DNA from: Amycolatopsis camponoti
Lineage (GTDB): Bacteria; Actinomycetota; Actinomycetes; Mycobacteriales; Pseudonocardiaceae
Assembly: GCF_902497555.1 (NCBI RefSeq)
Contig: NZ_CABVGP010000001.1
Location: 1,716,501 to 1,780,500 of the forward strand
DNA length: 64,000 bases
Direction of reading: 5' to 3'
Shown: positions 1 to 8,317 of the stretch, piece after piece
Position numbering within the stretch: position 1 is the stretch's first letter
Layout of the letters: each line of letters begins with the position of its first letter
The notes under the pieces: generated by a model
The model's database searches: none
The model's input: only the letters and a program-made list of their open reading frames with translations
What the model was told of the DNA's origin: nothing
Program-made: the position numbers and the translations under genes

Positions 1-49
1 CTATGGACGCACGAGGGCGCCTGGGTGCTGCACGCGGGCGGCGATTTCT

Positions 50-1549
50 TCAGCAGTTCGGCGTCACGCCGTCGAAGGACGCGCAGTCGTCCTGGTTCCA
101 CGGGTCGTTCTGCCACTGCTCCGGGGTGAGGGTGCGGGAGCTGTCGCCGGCGACGAACGTCCACGGGCCGACGTAGTCGTTGCTGTACCAGTAGTTGTCC
201 TGGTCGTGGGTGATCGCCTCCTGCACGACGGTCGCCCGGTACGGCGACCAGGCCGGGTAGGTGCCGTAGTTCGACAGCACCGCCATCCGGCCGCACAGGC
301 CGGCGCAGCCCGGCCGGGCGGGGTCGAAGCGGAAGGTGTTCGAGTGGATTTCGACCCGCTGGGTCTTCCACCGGCAGTCGTCGAACAACGGCTCGTCGTC
401 GATGCCCGGCGCCGAGCACCGGGTCCGGTCGGTGACCAGCTTGGTGCAGCTCGCGCTGGACGTGTTCGCCGGGCTGTTGCAGAAGCGGTCGGCGTTCTCC
501 CACAGCGTGATCGCGGACCAGTTGTCCTCGAAGGTGTTGCCGTAGACGTCGAGGACGTCGGTGCGGGCCGGGACGCGCGGTTCGCCGCCGGACTCGGACA
601 GGTACACCGCCGCGGACGGGAAGTTGTCGCCGCGGGACGCGCGCCGGCTGCCGGCCACCACGTTGTTGCGGCGGATGACGTTGTGCCGGATGACGACGTT
701 GTAGCTGATCTCGTAGAAGATCGCTTCGGCGTCGTTGTCCTCGATGAGGTTGTCTTCGATCAGGAAATCGTTGTCGTTGGTGTCGGCCCACAGGCCGGCG
801 CCGTGGTTGTGGTGGATCCAATTGCCACGGACGTCGGCGCCGTTCACGGCCCAGAACTTGATTCCACCGCTGCACCCGCAGCCGGGGTTGCGCGTTTCCC
901 AGTCGTCGACGTTGTTGTCCGAGATTTCGTTGCCCTCGACGACGAGCCCGGTGATCGCATTGTCGGGGCGGTAGGCGTTCATCCCGTACTGCCCGTTGCC
1001 GCGCAGGCAGTTCGCCCGCACAACCTGGCGGATCCCCGCCATCAGCGCGGCGCCGCGGTTGTTCTGAATGGTGCTGTTCTCGATCACCCAGTGCTCGCCG
1101 GAGTCGTGGTTGACCACGCCCTGGTCCTGCGGGGCGACGAAGTTCTGGATGGTGAGGCCGCGGATGACGACGTCCTTCGCCTGCTGGGTGAACGCGGCCT
1201 GGTTGATCCCGCCGCCGTCGAGCACGGCGCCGGGTGCGCCGAGGTAGACGTCGCCGTCCTTGGGGATGACCTGGCCGAACTGGTCCGCGGCCAGGCGGTG
1301 GGTGCCCGGTGGCAGCCAGAAGGTGGTCCCGGGTGCCGCGGACCGCGTCTTGACCGACAGGTCGCCCTCGACGCCCGCGTCGACGACCACGGCGCCGGCC
1401 GGGGCCTGCGGGTTCAGGGCGGGCTGGTGGTCGCAGACGGCCCCCGTGAGTCCGGCAGCGGCGACGGCGGCGGGCGCGGCGGCCGGGAAAACGGGAATGA
1501 CGAAGGCGGCCGTGAGCAGGACGACGAGCGCGGAATGGGGGCGCGGCAT
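50..1549 (-). CDS. Secreted right-handed parallel beta-helix protein
   Basis: 499 aa. The first ~30 residues form a signal peptide (basic start, hydrophobic stretch, Ala-rich cleavage region). The rest is built of Asn-rich rungs such as IENSTIQNN, VEGNEISDNN, VRGNWIHHNH, IEDNLIEDND and IRHNVIRRNN, the pattern of right-handed parallel beta-helix (pectate-lyase-like) proteins. Several Cys residues probably form disulfides outside the cell. Such proteins are usually polysaccharide lyases, hydrolases or epimerases, but no catalytic triad or substrate can be named from the sequence. It lies downstream of the phytase-like gene on the same strand, separated by a 13-bp inverted repeat, so it probably has its own promoter. 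Confidence 0.8.
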   Translation of the reverse strand: MPRPHSALVVLLTAAFVIPVFPAAAPAAVAAAGLTGAVCDHQPALNPQAPAGAVVVDAGVEGDLSVKTRSAAPGTTFWLPPGTHRLAADQFGQVIPKDGDVYLGAPGAVLDGGGINQAAFTQQAKDVVIRGLTIQNFVAPQDQGVVNHDSGEHWVIENSTIQNNRGAALMAGIRQVVRANCLRGNGQYGMNAYRPDNAITGLVVEGNEISDNNVDDWETRNPGCGCSGGIKFWAVNGADVRGNWIHHNHGAGLWADTNDNDFLIEDNLIEDNDAEAIFYEISYNVVIRHNVIRRNNVVAGSRRASRGDNFPSAAVYLSESGGEPRVPARTDVLDVYGNTFEDNWSAITLWENADRFCNSPANTSSASCTKLVTDRTRCSAPGIDDEPLFDDCRWKTQRVEIHSNTFRFDPARPGCAGLCGRMAVLSNYGTYPAWSPYRATVVQEAITHDQDNYWYSNDYVGPWTFVAGDSSRTLTPEQWQNDPWNQDDCASFDGVTPNC

Positions 1550-1617
1550 GCCGTGAACCTACGCGAAATCGATGGGGGGAATACCGCCATCAGTGGAACA
1601 CTCCGGTCGTTCGGCGG

Positions 1618-1655
1618 GTGGCCGGTCACGGTTAAAGAATCACGTGACCGGCCAC
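1618..1655 (-). terminator. 13-bp perfect inverted repeat between phytase-like and beta-helix genes
   Basis: Arms GTGGCCGGTCACG (1618-1630) and its exact complement (1643-1655) enclose a 12-nt AT-rich loop. It sits just past the stop of the phytase-like gene, so a terminator is the simplest reading. There is no U-tract, so an operator for the next gene is also possible. Confidence 0.5.
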
Positions 1656-1686
1656 TGGACAAATGCTGGACAATGAAATTCTCCCC

Positions 1687-2850
1687 TTACCGTGGGATGG
1701 CGTCCTCCAGTCGGAGGAAAGCGAAGCCCGTGGTCGCCGAATCGCCCACCGCCGGGCGCCGCTCGCCGTCGTGGACCACCAGCAGGCCGTGCGGGAACCG
1801 GCGGCCCAGGTACGCCGTGCTGATCGCCGAACCGTCCGAATGCTCCACCGAGTCCGTGCCGCGGCCCGCGACGATCCGCAGGTCACGTGTGCGGCCGGGG
1901 CCGTACACGACGAACCGGGAGTCGCCCTGGCTGGAGGCGAACAGCGTGCCGTGCGCCACCGCCAGGCCTTCGGCGTCCGCGGTGAGCCACTTGCCGCCGA
2001 AGCCCGGGTCGGGCCCGTCCGGCACGCACTCCTCGGCGACGTCGTCCCAGCGCTGCGGGACGCCGTACGAGCGCACCCGGTCGACCAGCTCGGGCCGGCC
2101 GAAGCCCGACGGCCCGACCGTGATCCGCCAGATCCCGACGTCCTCCTGCGCGGTGTAGAGCGTCCGGCCGTCGAGCACCGAGCCCTCCAGCTGCGGGCCC
2201 TCGCCCGGCTCCTCGCACGGCGACCAGGTCACGCCGTCCGGCAGCCCGAACGACGACGGCAGGTCCACGACCCCGAGCGGGGCCGTCCCGACGCCGCCCG
2301 GCTTGTCGACCAGCCGCAGCAGCGCCACCCGCGTCTCGTGGCGGCGGGTCACCGCCACCCAGCGGATGCCGGTGACCGGGTCGCGGCCCGCCGCCAGGCC
2401 GTACGCCGTGCGCTGTTCGCCCACTCCGGACTCCGGGAACACCCGGGCGGTGGCCGGGTCGGTGACGTCGCGCAGCACCCCCGCGCCCGCCGCCGCGCCG
2501 CGCGGGTCGATCCGGTAGACCCGGATGCGGTCCTGGCCGCGGTCGCTCACCACGGCCAGGTCGCCGACGACGTCGACGTTGTTGAACCGGCCGCCCGGCC
2601 CGGCCGGGACCCGCTGCAGCGTCCGCGCGTCCAGGTCGAACGCCGCCAGGCCGCCCTGCTTCAGCGTCCCGAGCACGATGCTGCGCGACGGGTCGTGGGG
2701 GTGGACCCAGATGGCGGGGTCGTCGGCGTCGGCGGGCTCGGCGAAGGCCTGGGTTTGGAGGACCGGGGAGGGATCGCGGGGCGCGGCGGAGGCGGGGACG
2801 GCGGTCAGCAAGGAGACGGCGGCGACGGCCACCGGAAGGAGTCTGCGCAC
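1687..2850 (-). CDS. Secreted phytase-like beta-propeller protein
   Basis: 387 aa from a GTG at 2850. That start gives a clean signal peptide (basic VRRLL, hydrophobic core, cut near PASAAP). The longer frame to 2994 would run into the tandem-repeat tail of the upstream TetR gene and is not believed. The mature N-terminus has the beta-propeller phytase signature (DADDPAIWVHP near residue 40, then an LGT-K-GG-L stretch and an NNVDV motif). The family releases phosphate from phytate outside the cell with calcium. Here it follows the TetR gene by 70 bp on the same strand. Substrate is inferred from family only. Confidence 0.82.
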   Translation of the reverse strand: MRRLLPVAVAAVSLLTAVPASAAPRDPSPVLQTQAFAEPADADDPAIWVHPHDPSRSIVLGTLKQGGLAAFDLDARTLQRVPAGPGGRFNNVDVVGDLAVVSDRGQDRIRVYRIDPRGAAAGAGVLRDVTDPATARVFPESGVGEQRTAYGLAAGRDPVTGIRWVAVTRRHETRVALLRLVDKPGGVGTAPLGVVDLPSSFGLPDGVTWSPCEEPGEGPQLEGSVLDGRTLYTAQEDVGIWRITVGPSGFGRPELVDRVRSYGVPQRWDDVAEECVPDGPDPGFGGKWLTADAEGLAVAHGTLFASSQGDSRFVVYGPGRTRDLRIVAGRGTDSVEHSDGSAISTAYLGRRFPHGLLVVHDGERRPAVGDSATTGFAFLRLEDAIPR

Positions 2851-2920
2851 CGGCGCAAAGTAGACGAATCGGGTGGCCGGGACGTGAACGAGCGGTGTGG
2901 CGCAGCCCCCGGTCTCCACT

Positions 2921-3577
2921 TTACGGCGGGGGACCGACAGTTTTCCCGCTGTCGAGCTGCCCGCCGTCGAGTTGTCCACTGTCGAGTTGTCCACTGTCGA
3001 GTTTCCGGCCGTCGAGGTAGTACTGCGCCACCGGCGCGAGCAGGGCCACGATCTCCTCGTCGTCCGCCTCGGCCAGCGGGGGCAGCTTGATCACGTACCG
3101 CAGCAGCGCGACGCCCATCATCTGCGCCGCGATCCCCGTCACCCGGATCCGCGGCACGTCCAGTGCCTTCGCTACCTCGGCCAGCACCGTGCGCTCGATG
3201 AACTGGCGCATCATCAGCGCGACCTGCTCGTTCGTCGCCGCCGCGCGCAGCATCGCGATGAACGGCGTGCGCCCCTCCGGCGCCGCCCAGACCGCCAGGA
3301 ACGCGCGCACCAGCCGTTCACCCAGGGAGGCGCGCGGACCCGCCAGGATCGCCGGGACCAGCTCGGCCGGGTTCACCGGCAGGTTCATCGCCGCCGCGAA
3401 GAGCTGCTGCTTGCTGCCGAAGAAGTGGTGCAGCAGGGCCGCGTTCACGCCCGCGTCGGCGGCGATCCCGCGGACCGTCGCGCCGTCGTACCCCAGCTCG
3501 GCGAACCGGTGCCGGGCCGCGTCGAGGATCTTCTCCCGCGTCTCGGTCTGCCCCGGCCGCCGCCCCGCCCGTGCCAT
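2921..3577 (-). CDS. TetR/AcrR family transcriptional regulator
   Basis: 218 aa. The N-terminal helix-turn-helix (residues ~12-60, with [16 protein letters not shown] and a [11 protein letters not shown] recognition region) is typical TetR. The C-terminal ligand domain resembles that of the TetR at 7617-8222, so the two look paralogous. The last ~20 residues are an in-frame LDSGQ-type repeat made by a 15-bp tandem repeat. The start is set by a leaderless arrangement: TAAGCT (3589-3584) lies 6 nt before the ATG. It is divergent from hisF across 38 bp. The target is unknown; autoregulation and control of the phytase-like gene are plausible. Confidence 0.85.
   Translation of the reverse strand: MARAGRRPGQTETREKILDAARHRFAELGYDGATVRGIAADAGVNAALLHHFFGSKQQLFAAAMNLPVNPAELVPAILAGPRASLGERLVRAFLAVWAAPEGRTPFIAMLRAAATNEQVALMMRQFIERTVLAEVAKALDVPRIRVTGIAAQMMGVALLRYVIKLPPLAEADDEEIVALLAPVAQYYLDGRKLDSGQLDSGQLDGGQLDSGKTVGPPP
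2949..3013 (-). repeat. 15-bp tandem repeat encoding LDSGQ in the TetR tail
   Basis: Four full and one partial 15-bp units begin at 2949, 2964, 2979, 2994 and 3009, all variants of CTGTCGAGTTGTCCA. Each unit is exactly five codons, so gain or loss of a unit would lengthen or shorten the tail without a frameshift. Confidence 0.85.
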
Positions 3578-3583
3578 CGGTCG

Positions 3584-3608
3584 AGCTTAGAACGCTCTTG
3601 ACTACGCT
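3584..3608. promoter_or_regulatory. Divergent leaderless promoters of TetR and hisF
   Basis: On the minus strand TAAGCT (3589-3584) is 6 nt from the TetR ATG. On the plus strand TACGCT (3603-3608) is 7 nt from the hisF ATG at 3616. Both transcripts would start at or next to the start codon. No Shine-Dalgarno sequence is seen for either gene. The -35 elements are not convincing. Confidence 0.55.
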
Positions 3609-3615
3609 GGTGCGC

Positions 3616-4389
3616 ATGTCTGTCGCGGTGCGGGTGATCCCCTGTCTCGACGTCGACGCGGGCCGGGTCGTCAAGGGCGTCAACTTCGCCGGCCTCCGCG
3701 ACGCCGGCGACCCCGTCGAGCTGGCCCGGCGCTATGACGCCGAGGGAGCCGACGAGCTGACGTTCCTCGACGTCACGGCGTCCTCCGGCGACCGCGAAAC
3801 CACCTACGACGTGGTCCGCCGCACCGCCGAGCAGGTGTTCATCCCGCTCACCGTCGGCGGCGGCGTCCGCAGCAACGACGACGTCAACCGGCTGCTGCGC
3901 ACCGGCGCGGACAAGGTCAGCATCAACACCGCCGCGATCGCCCGGCCGGAGTTCCTCCACGAGGCCTCGCGCCGGTTCGGCGCCCAGTGCATCGTCCTGT
4001 CGGTCGACGCCCGCCGCGTGCCCGAGGGCGGCGAGCCCACCGCGTCCGGCTTCGAGGTCACCACCCACGGCGGCCGCCGCGGCACCGGCATCGACGCCGT
4101 CGAGTGGGCCGCGCGCGGCGAAGAGCTCGGCGTCGGCGAGATCCTGCTGAACTCCATGGACGCCGACGGCACCAAGAACGGCTTCGACCTCGAGCTCATC
4201 GAGCTGGTCCGCAAGGCCGTCCGGGTCCCGGTGATCGCCAGCGGGGGAGCGGGCGCGGTCGAGCACTTCCTGCCGGCCGTGCGAACGGGCGCCGACGCGG
4301 TCCTCGCGGCCAGTGTGTTCCACTTCGGACAGCTCAAGATCGGCGACGTCAAGGACGCGCTGCGGGAAGGCGGGGTCGAGGTCCGATGA
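3616..4389 (+). CDS. hisF: Imidazole glycerol phosphate synthase, cyclase subunit HisF
   Basis: 257 aa, the usual length. HisF uses ammonia from HisH to convert PRFAR into imidazole glycerol phosphate and AICAR in histidine synthesis. The (beta/alpha)8 barrel shows [12 protein letters not shown] near residue 10 (first catalytic Asp), VGGGVRS, LSVDARR (second catalytic Asp) and the C-terminal phosphate-binding SGGAG. The ATG at 3616 is chosen because it matches family N-termini and has a -10 exactly 7 nt upstream. hisA/priA and hisH are not in the window, so this is a detached end of the his pathway. The stop overlaps the next start (ATGA). Confidence 0.97.
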   Translation: MSVAVRVIPCLDVDAGRVVKGVNFAGLRDAGDPVELARRYDAEGADELTFLDVTASSGDRETTYDVVRRTAEQVFIPLTVGGGVRSNDDVNRLLRTGADKVSINTAAIARPEFLHEASRRFGAQCIVLSVDARRVPEGGEPTASGFEVTTHGGRRGTGIDAVEWAARGEELGVGEILLNSMDADGTKNGFDLELIELVRKAVRVPVIASGGAGAVEHFLPAVRTGADAVLAASVFHFGQLKIGDVKDALREGGVEVR

Positions 4390-4763
4390 AGTCCTGGCAA
4401 GCACCCGTCGAGGTCAAGGTCACCGCCGCCCTGCTGGTCGGGCTGCCGCTGGCGTGGGCGCTGCTCGACCTGGTCCCGGTGCTCGGCGCCGGCTCGGGCC
4501 TGGAGATCTTCCGGATCCCCGCGCTCGCGCTCATCCTCGGCGGCGTCGTGACGACCGGGCTCGTGCTCAAGCTGGGCAGCGCCCGGATCGGCGGGCTCGT
4601 CGTCACCGTGGTGTTCGCGCTGCTGCACGCGTTCCTGCTGCTCGGCGCGGCGCTGTGGTGGAACAAGCTGTTCTCCGGCCTGTCCTTCGCCGGGTACGGC
4701 TACGCGTTCGTCCTGTTCAACTCGATGCCGCTGAAGCGGCACATCCTGGGAGTACGCGCATGA
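4386..4763 (+). CDS. Small four-helix membrane protein between hisF and hisI
   Basis: 125 aa with about four hydrophobic segments (residues ~12-35, 43-63, 70-93 and 100-115) and no recognisable catalytic motif. Its ATG overlaps the hisF stop and its TGA overlaps the hisI start, so it is translationally coupled on both sides. It is not a known histidine enzyme. A transport or structural role is possible but unproven. Function unknown. Confidence 0.75.
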   Translation: MKSWQAPVEVKVTAALLVGLPLAWALLDLVPVLGAGSGLEIFRIPALALILGGVVTTGLVLKLGSARIGGLVVTVVFALLHAFLLLGAALWWNKLFSGLSFAGYGYAFVLFNSMPLKRHILGVRA

Positions 4764-5122
4764 CCCTGGACGCGGCCGTCTCGGCGCGCCTCAAGCGCAA
4801 CGCCGACGGCCTGATCTCCGCGGTCGTCGTCGAGCACGCCACTTCGGACGTGCTGATGATGGCCTGGATGAACGACGACGCTCTCGCCGCGACCCTCGCC
4901 ACCCGCCGCGGCACGTACTGGTCGCGCAGCCGGGGGAAGCTGTGGGTCAAGGGCGAGACGTCCGGCCACTACCAGCACGTCCGCGAGGTGCGGATCGACT
5001 GCGACGGCGATACTGTCCTGCTGCGCGTCGACCAGACCGGCCCGGCCTGTCACACCGGCACGCACACCTGTTTCGACACCGAGGAGCGCCTGCTCCTGGC
5101 CGATGAGAAAGAGCACGCGTGA
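4760..5122 (+). CDS. hisI: Phosphoribosyl-AMP cyclohydrolase HisI
   Basis: 120 aa, the size of a stand-alone PRA-CH. It opens the adenine ring of phosphoribosyl-AMP in the third step of histidine synthesis. Visible signatures are [12 protein letters not shown], the [15 protein letters not shown] segment, and the metal-binding region with CDGD and [12 protein letters not shown], giving three conserved Cys. There is no fused HisE domain. It overlaps the genes on both sides (ATGA upstream, GTGA downstream), so it is read in one transcript with hisF. Confidence 0.96.
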   Translation: MTLDAAVSARLKRNADGLISAVVVEHATSDVLMMAWMNDDALAATLATRRGTYWSRSRGKLWVKGETSGHYQHVREVRIDCDGDTVLLRVDQTGPACHTGTHTCFDTEERLLLADEKEHA

Positions 5123-5481
5123 CAATCGTCGCCGACGTCCTGGTCGGGCTGGTCGCCCTGATCCACGTCTACATCGTCGTCCTGGAGATGTTCCTCTGGA
5201 CGACGCCCCGGGCCCGCGCGGCCTTCGGCACGACGCCGGAGTTCGCCGAGGAGTCCAAGACGCTGGCCGCGAACCAGGGGCTGTACAACGGCTTCCTGGC
5301 GCTCGCGCTGGTGTGGGGCCTCATCGCGAGCGACCCGACCGGGTTCCAGCTCAAGCTGTACGGCCTGGTGTGCGTGATCATCGCCGGCCTCTACGGCGCG
5401 GTGACGGCCAGCAAGCGGATCCTGTTCGTGCAGGTGCTGCCGGCCGCGCTGGCCCTGATCGCGCTGCTGATCGCCCGCTAG
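5119..5481 (+). CDS. DUF1304 family membrane protein
   Basis: 120 aa with four membrane helices. The motif set [15 protein letters not shown] near the N-terminus, then [11 protein letters not shown] and [16 protein letters not shown], is typical of DUF1304. The function of the family is not established. The GTG start overlaps the hisI stop, so it is the last gene of this unit. Its presence with a second small membrane protein in a his unit is unusual. Confidence 0.85.
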   Translation: MTIVADVLVGLVALIHVYIVVLEMFLWTTPRARAAFGTTPEFAEESKTLAANQGLYNGFLALALVWGLIASDPTGFQLKLYGLVCVIIAGLYGAVTASKRILFVQVLPAALALIALLIAR

Positions 5482-5499
5482 ACCGGAAGCGGAAAGGGC

Positions 5500-5694
5500 C
5501 TACGCGGTGCCGGCGTTCGCGCCGGCCGGGCGCGAGAAGGCGTGATCGAGCGCGGACCGCCAAGCCTGCGCGGAGACGGTGAGCTGACCGGCCCGCCGGG
5601 CCTTGGTGTCCCGCACCCCCACGACCGGCCCCAGCGTCACCTCCACACAGCTGTAGTTTTCGTTGCTGTGGGATGACTTCCGCCATTCGGCCAT
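5500..5694 (-). CDS. DUF397 domain protein
   Basis: 64 aa; begins WRKSSHSNENYSCVEV and contains VGVRDTK, both diagnostic of DUF397. These small actinomycete proteins are usually encoded beside an XRE/DUF5753 regulator and act with it in development or antibiotic control; some pairs behave like toxin-antitoxin modules. Here it follows the XRE gene by 13 bp on the same strand, so the two form an operon. The target is unknown. Confidence 0.9.
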   Translation of the reverse strand: MAEWRKSSHSNENYSCVEVTLGPVVGVRDTKARRAGQLTVSAQAWRSALDHAFSRPAGANAGTA

Positions 5695-5707
5695 GTGGTC
5701 GCCTCCG

Positions 5708-6541
5708 CTAGGGCGCAGCCTCCTCGAGCAGGTCCCGGGAGGCGGCTTCGCTCAGTGCCCGCTCACCGAGCATCTTAGCAACCTGCCGATATGCAAGGGT
5801 TTGCTCGCTCTCGTGGAGAAAAGCACTCGACTTGATGTGTTCGACAAAGGTGATCGGCGGCGTATCGGGGAACTCGTAGATCTCGAACGGGCCGGTGAGG
5901 CCCACGTGGTAGCCGATTCCGGCCGGTACGATTCGCACCGAAATGTTCTTCCGTTGCGCCATCGCGAGCAGGTGATCCACCTGGTCGGACATGATGTCCG
6001 GCCCGCCGATGGTTTCCTGGAGCGCTCGTTCGCCGATCAGCGCGCTCAGCCGGACCGGTTCCGGGCGTGCGAGCACCTCCTGCCGCTTGAGCCGGATGCG
6101 CAGGCGCTTGTCCGCCTCCTCGACCGGGACCGCGGAGGCTTCCATGATCGCCCGGATGTAGTCGGGCGTCTGCAGCAGCCCGGGAACGAGCAGCGGCGAC
6201 CAGGCGGTGATCGTGGTCGCGGTGCCCTCGAAGGTCAGCAATGCCGTGAGTGCGTGCGAAATGTCGGCGTTGCTCGACGCCAGCCAGTTGGGTTCCCGCG
6301 CGTGCCGGGCCAGCGTCCGGATGCGGTCCCGTTTCTCCCCGGTCACCCCGAGCAGCGCGAGGATCGCCGACACGTCCTCGACGCTCGGCAACCGCTGTCC
6401 CTTCTCCCACAGCGACAGCACTTGCGGCAGGATTCCCAATTGCTCCGCGAGCCGGCGAAGGCCGACTCTGCGCGCTTCGCGTTCTTCGCGCAGAGAAGCG
6501 GCGAGCGTTCTCGCCGCCGGGCTTGAAGACGTTGGCTTCAC
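5708..6541 (-). CDS. XRE-type helix-turn-helix regulator with DUF5753 domain (Scr1 family)
   Basis: 277 aa. Residues ~10-70 hold an XRE helix-turn-helix (LRRLAEQLGILPQVLSLWEKGQRLP). The rest is the DUF5753 domain (LLVPGLLQTPDYIRA, then IGERALQETIGG, and a VRIVPAGIGYH segment). The GTG start at 6541 has TATGCT 6 nt upstream, suggesting leaderless transcription. It pairs with the DUF397 gene downstream. Likely autoregulated. Family members are abundant in Streptomyces and Amycolatopsis and mostly uncharacterised. Confidence 0.9.
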   Translation of the reverse strand: MKPTSSSPAARTLAASLREEREARRVGLRRLAEQLGILPQVLSLWEKGQRLPSVEDVSAILALLGVTGEKRDRIRTLARHAREPNWLASSNADISHALTALLTFEGTATTITAWSPLLVPGLLQTPDYIRAIMEASAVPVEEADKRLRIRLKRQEVLARPEPVRLSALIGERALQETIGGPDIMSDQVDHLLAMAQRKNISVRIVPAGIGYHVGLTGPFEIYEFPDTPPITFVEHIKSSAFLHESEQTLAYRQVAKMLGERALSEAASRDLLEEAAP

Positions 6542-6547
6542 GGACGA

Positions 6548-6697
6548 AGCATACGAATCCCGTCGATTCCCCGAATGCGCGAACGGTGTCAGCGAAAGGT
6601 GACGCCTGCTCGCTTACACGCTCGACAAGGCCTTCCGGTTGTCTCCTCGCCCTGTGCCGTTTCTCCCAGCTTCCACGCTGGTCAACGCGCCTACCAT
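6548..6697. promoter_or_regulatory. Divergent leaderless promoters, XRE gene and DUF3592 gene
   Basis: TATGCT (6553-6548, minus) is 6 nt from the XRE GTG. TACCAT (6692-6697, plus) is 6 nt from the DUF3592 ATG at 6704. The space between shows no further clear operator. Confidence 0.5.
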
Positions 6698-6703
6698 CAC
6701 TCC

Positions 6704-7636
6704 ATGCGAGCATTCTGGGTGGTCATCGCCGTCGTCTTTTCGGTCCTCTCCGGGATCGGCGCCACGGCCACGGTGTACTCGCTCTTCTCCGGCGACGACG
6801 ATCTGCCGGCCAACCTGATCCTCCTGACCGGTTCCCTCGCGTTCGCCGCCTTCGGCTGGTACGTGCTGCGGGTCTTCGACCGCGACGCGCTGGCCGCCGG
6901 TGCCCATCCGAAAGACGGTGCCCACCCGGAACTGGACGCCCGCCTGCGCCGGGCTTCCCGCCGCGCGACGGCCTTCGCCGTGGGCTGGGCGGCGGTGTTC
7001 GCGGCCGGGTTCACCCAGGTCGCCCTGGTGGGCACGGCCGCCGACGACCTGCTCGCCACCGGCTTCCACGAGCCCGGTGTGGTGGTCGGCGTGTTCCACA
7101 ACCGCAAGGGCACGTCGCACATCCGGGTGAGCCACGGCGACCGGACCGACGACCTCGTCTGGGACTCGAACCGCGACTACCACGTCGGCGAGCGGGTGGT
7201 CGTCATCCACGACCCGGCCGACCCGGCGCGCGTGCGCACCGCGGACGAACAGAACGAAGACCAGGCTCAGCTCACCGTCGGCATGGTCCCGGTGCTGGCC
7301 GCCCTGTTCGGCCTGCCGTTCTCGATCGGGGCGGCGGCCGGCTGGCGGCGCCGGATCCGGGCCGTCGAGCGCACCGGGTGGCGGCGGGCCGGCGTGACCG
7401 ACGACCAGCTGGGAGGGAGCCAAGGGCGGTACCTGGACGCGGAGTTCCGCGACGGGACGGCGGTCGTCCTCCGCCGCTCCTGGGCGCTCCTCCGGCTGTC
7501 GCCGTCGGCCGGCTGGAAGAACAAGCAGGCCTGGGTCGGCGGCCGGGGCAAGGCGATGGTCGTGGGAACCGTGGACCGCCCGTACGTCCTGGCCGTCCAC
7601 GCGATCCGGGGGCCGGTCAGCCGATCTCGCCCGTGA
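6704..7636 (+). CDS. DUF3592-type membrane protein
   Basis: 310 aa. Two N-terminal membrane helices (residues ~3-24 and 35-55), a third near 90-110, an extracytoplasmic DUF3592-like beta domain (VVGVFHNRKGTSHIRVSH ... DYHVGERVVVIHDPADP), then a helix near 215-235 and a basic tail. The ATG at 6704 has TACCAT 6 nt upstream. The family is widespread in actinomycetes with no assigned function. The 3' end overlaps the convergent TetR gene by 20 bp. Confidence 0.8.
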   Translation: MRAFWVVIAVVFSVLSGIGATATVYSLFSGDDDLPANLILLTGSLAFAAFGWYVLRVFDRDALAAGAHPKDGAHPELDARLRRASRRATAFAVGWAAVFAAGFTQVALVGTAADDLLATGFHEPGVVVGVFHNRKGTSHIRVSHGDRTDDLVWDSNRDYHVGERVVVIHDPADPARVRTADEQNEDQAQLTVGMVPVLAALFGLPFSIGAAAGWRRRIRAVERTGWRRAGVTDDQLGGSQGRYLDAEFRDGTAVVLRRSWALLRLSPSAGWKNKQAWVGGRGKAMVVGTVDRPYVLAVHAIRGPVSRSRP

Positions 7637-8222
7637 GGTAGCGCTGCAGGGTCGGCGCGACCGCCCGCACCACGACCTCGACGTCTTCGGAGGCGAGCGG
7701 CTCGAACTTCGCCACGTACCGGATCATGCCCATGCCGACCATCTGGGACGCGCAGAGCGTCATGCGCAGCGAGATGTCGTCCGAGCCGATCGAGGAGATC
7801 AGCGCGGTGAAGAACTTCTGGAAGAACTCGCGCAGCACCTGCCCGGCCTGCTCGTTCCCGCTGACGCTGCGGATGAGCGCGACGAACACCCCGCCGCCCG
7901 CGCCGTCCCAGCGGGTGATGAAGGTGCGGACGATCCGCTCGCCGAGCTCCTCGTCCGGGCCGTTCCGCAGGATCTTCAGCAGCTCCAGCGGGTCGAACGG
8001 CAGCTCGAGCACGGCCCGCGCGAACAAGCCCTCCTTGCCGCCGAACCAGTGGTTGACCATGGCGGCGTCGACGCCCGCGCGGGTGGCGATCGCGCGCACG
8101 GTGGCCCCGTCGTAGCCGTTCTCGGCGAACACGGCCCGCGCGGCTTCGATCAGCGCCGTGCGGGTGTCCTGGCCGGCGGGGCGCCGCCCGCGGCGTCGCG
8201 AAGTAGGCTCAGCGGTGCTCAC
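7617..8222 (-). CDS. TetR/AcrR family regulator divergent from trpE
   Basis: 201 aa from a GTG at 8222. The frame runs open to 8309, but that would cross a 30-bp palindrome best read as an operator. The GTG at 8246 is the alternative. The helix-turn-helix (YDGATVRAIATRAGVD, then VNHWFGGKEGLF) is clear. The C-terminal domain resembles the TetR at 2921-3577 over its length. Its own operator probably is the palindrome at 8246-8275, between it and trpE, so it may influence tryptophan synthesis or simply regulate itself. Ligand unknown. Confidence 0.85.
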   Translation of the reverse strand: MSTAEPTSRRRGRRPAGQDTRTALIEAARAVFAENGYDGATVRAIATRAGVDAAMVNHWFGGKEGLFARAVLELPFDPLELLKILRNGPDEELGERIVRTFITRWDGAGGGVFVALIRSVSGNEQAGQVLREFFQKFFTALISSIGSDDISLRMTLCASQMVGMGMIRYVAKFEPLASEDVEVVVRAVAPTLQRYLTGEIG

Positions 8223-8245
8223 CCTTTCATCATGACGTACGTCCA

Positions 8246-8275
8246 CCCTGAATTCAACATTCATTGAATTCAGGG
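8246..8275. promoter_or_regulatory. Perfect 12-bp inverted repeat, likely TetR operator
   Basis: CCCTGAATTCAA (8246-8257) and its exact complement (8264-8275) are separated by six bases. It is AT-rich in a GC-rich genome and lies in the divergent gap between the TetR gene and trpE, 30 bp upstream of the trpE -10. This is the usual form of a TetR-family operator. Confidence 0.75.
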
Positions 8276-8304
8276 TCTGGGAAAACCCCTTCCGGGGGGT
8301 GCAG

Positions 8305-8310
8305 CACAAT
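8305..8310 (+). promoter_or_regulatory. trpE -10 hexamer (leaderless)
   Basis: CACAAT is followed by 7 nt and the ATG at 8318, matching the leaderless spacing seen elsewhere in the window. It leaves no room for a transcribed leader peptide, so Trp-codon attenuation is not evident here. Confidence 0.5.
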
Positions 8311-8317
8311 GAGGGGC

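Noticed and set aside
1..49. A frame on the minus strand ending with TAG at position 1-3
   Set aside because: Lies past the stop of the beta-helix gene; too short to assess at the window edge.
2851..2994. N-terminal extension of the phytase-like gene
   Set aside because: It would be built from the TetR tail repeat and would precede a clear signal peptide.
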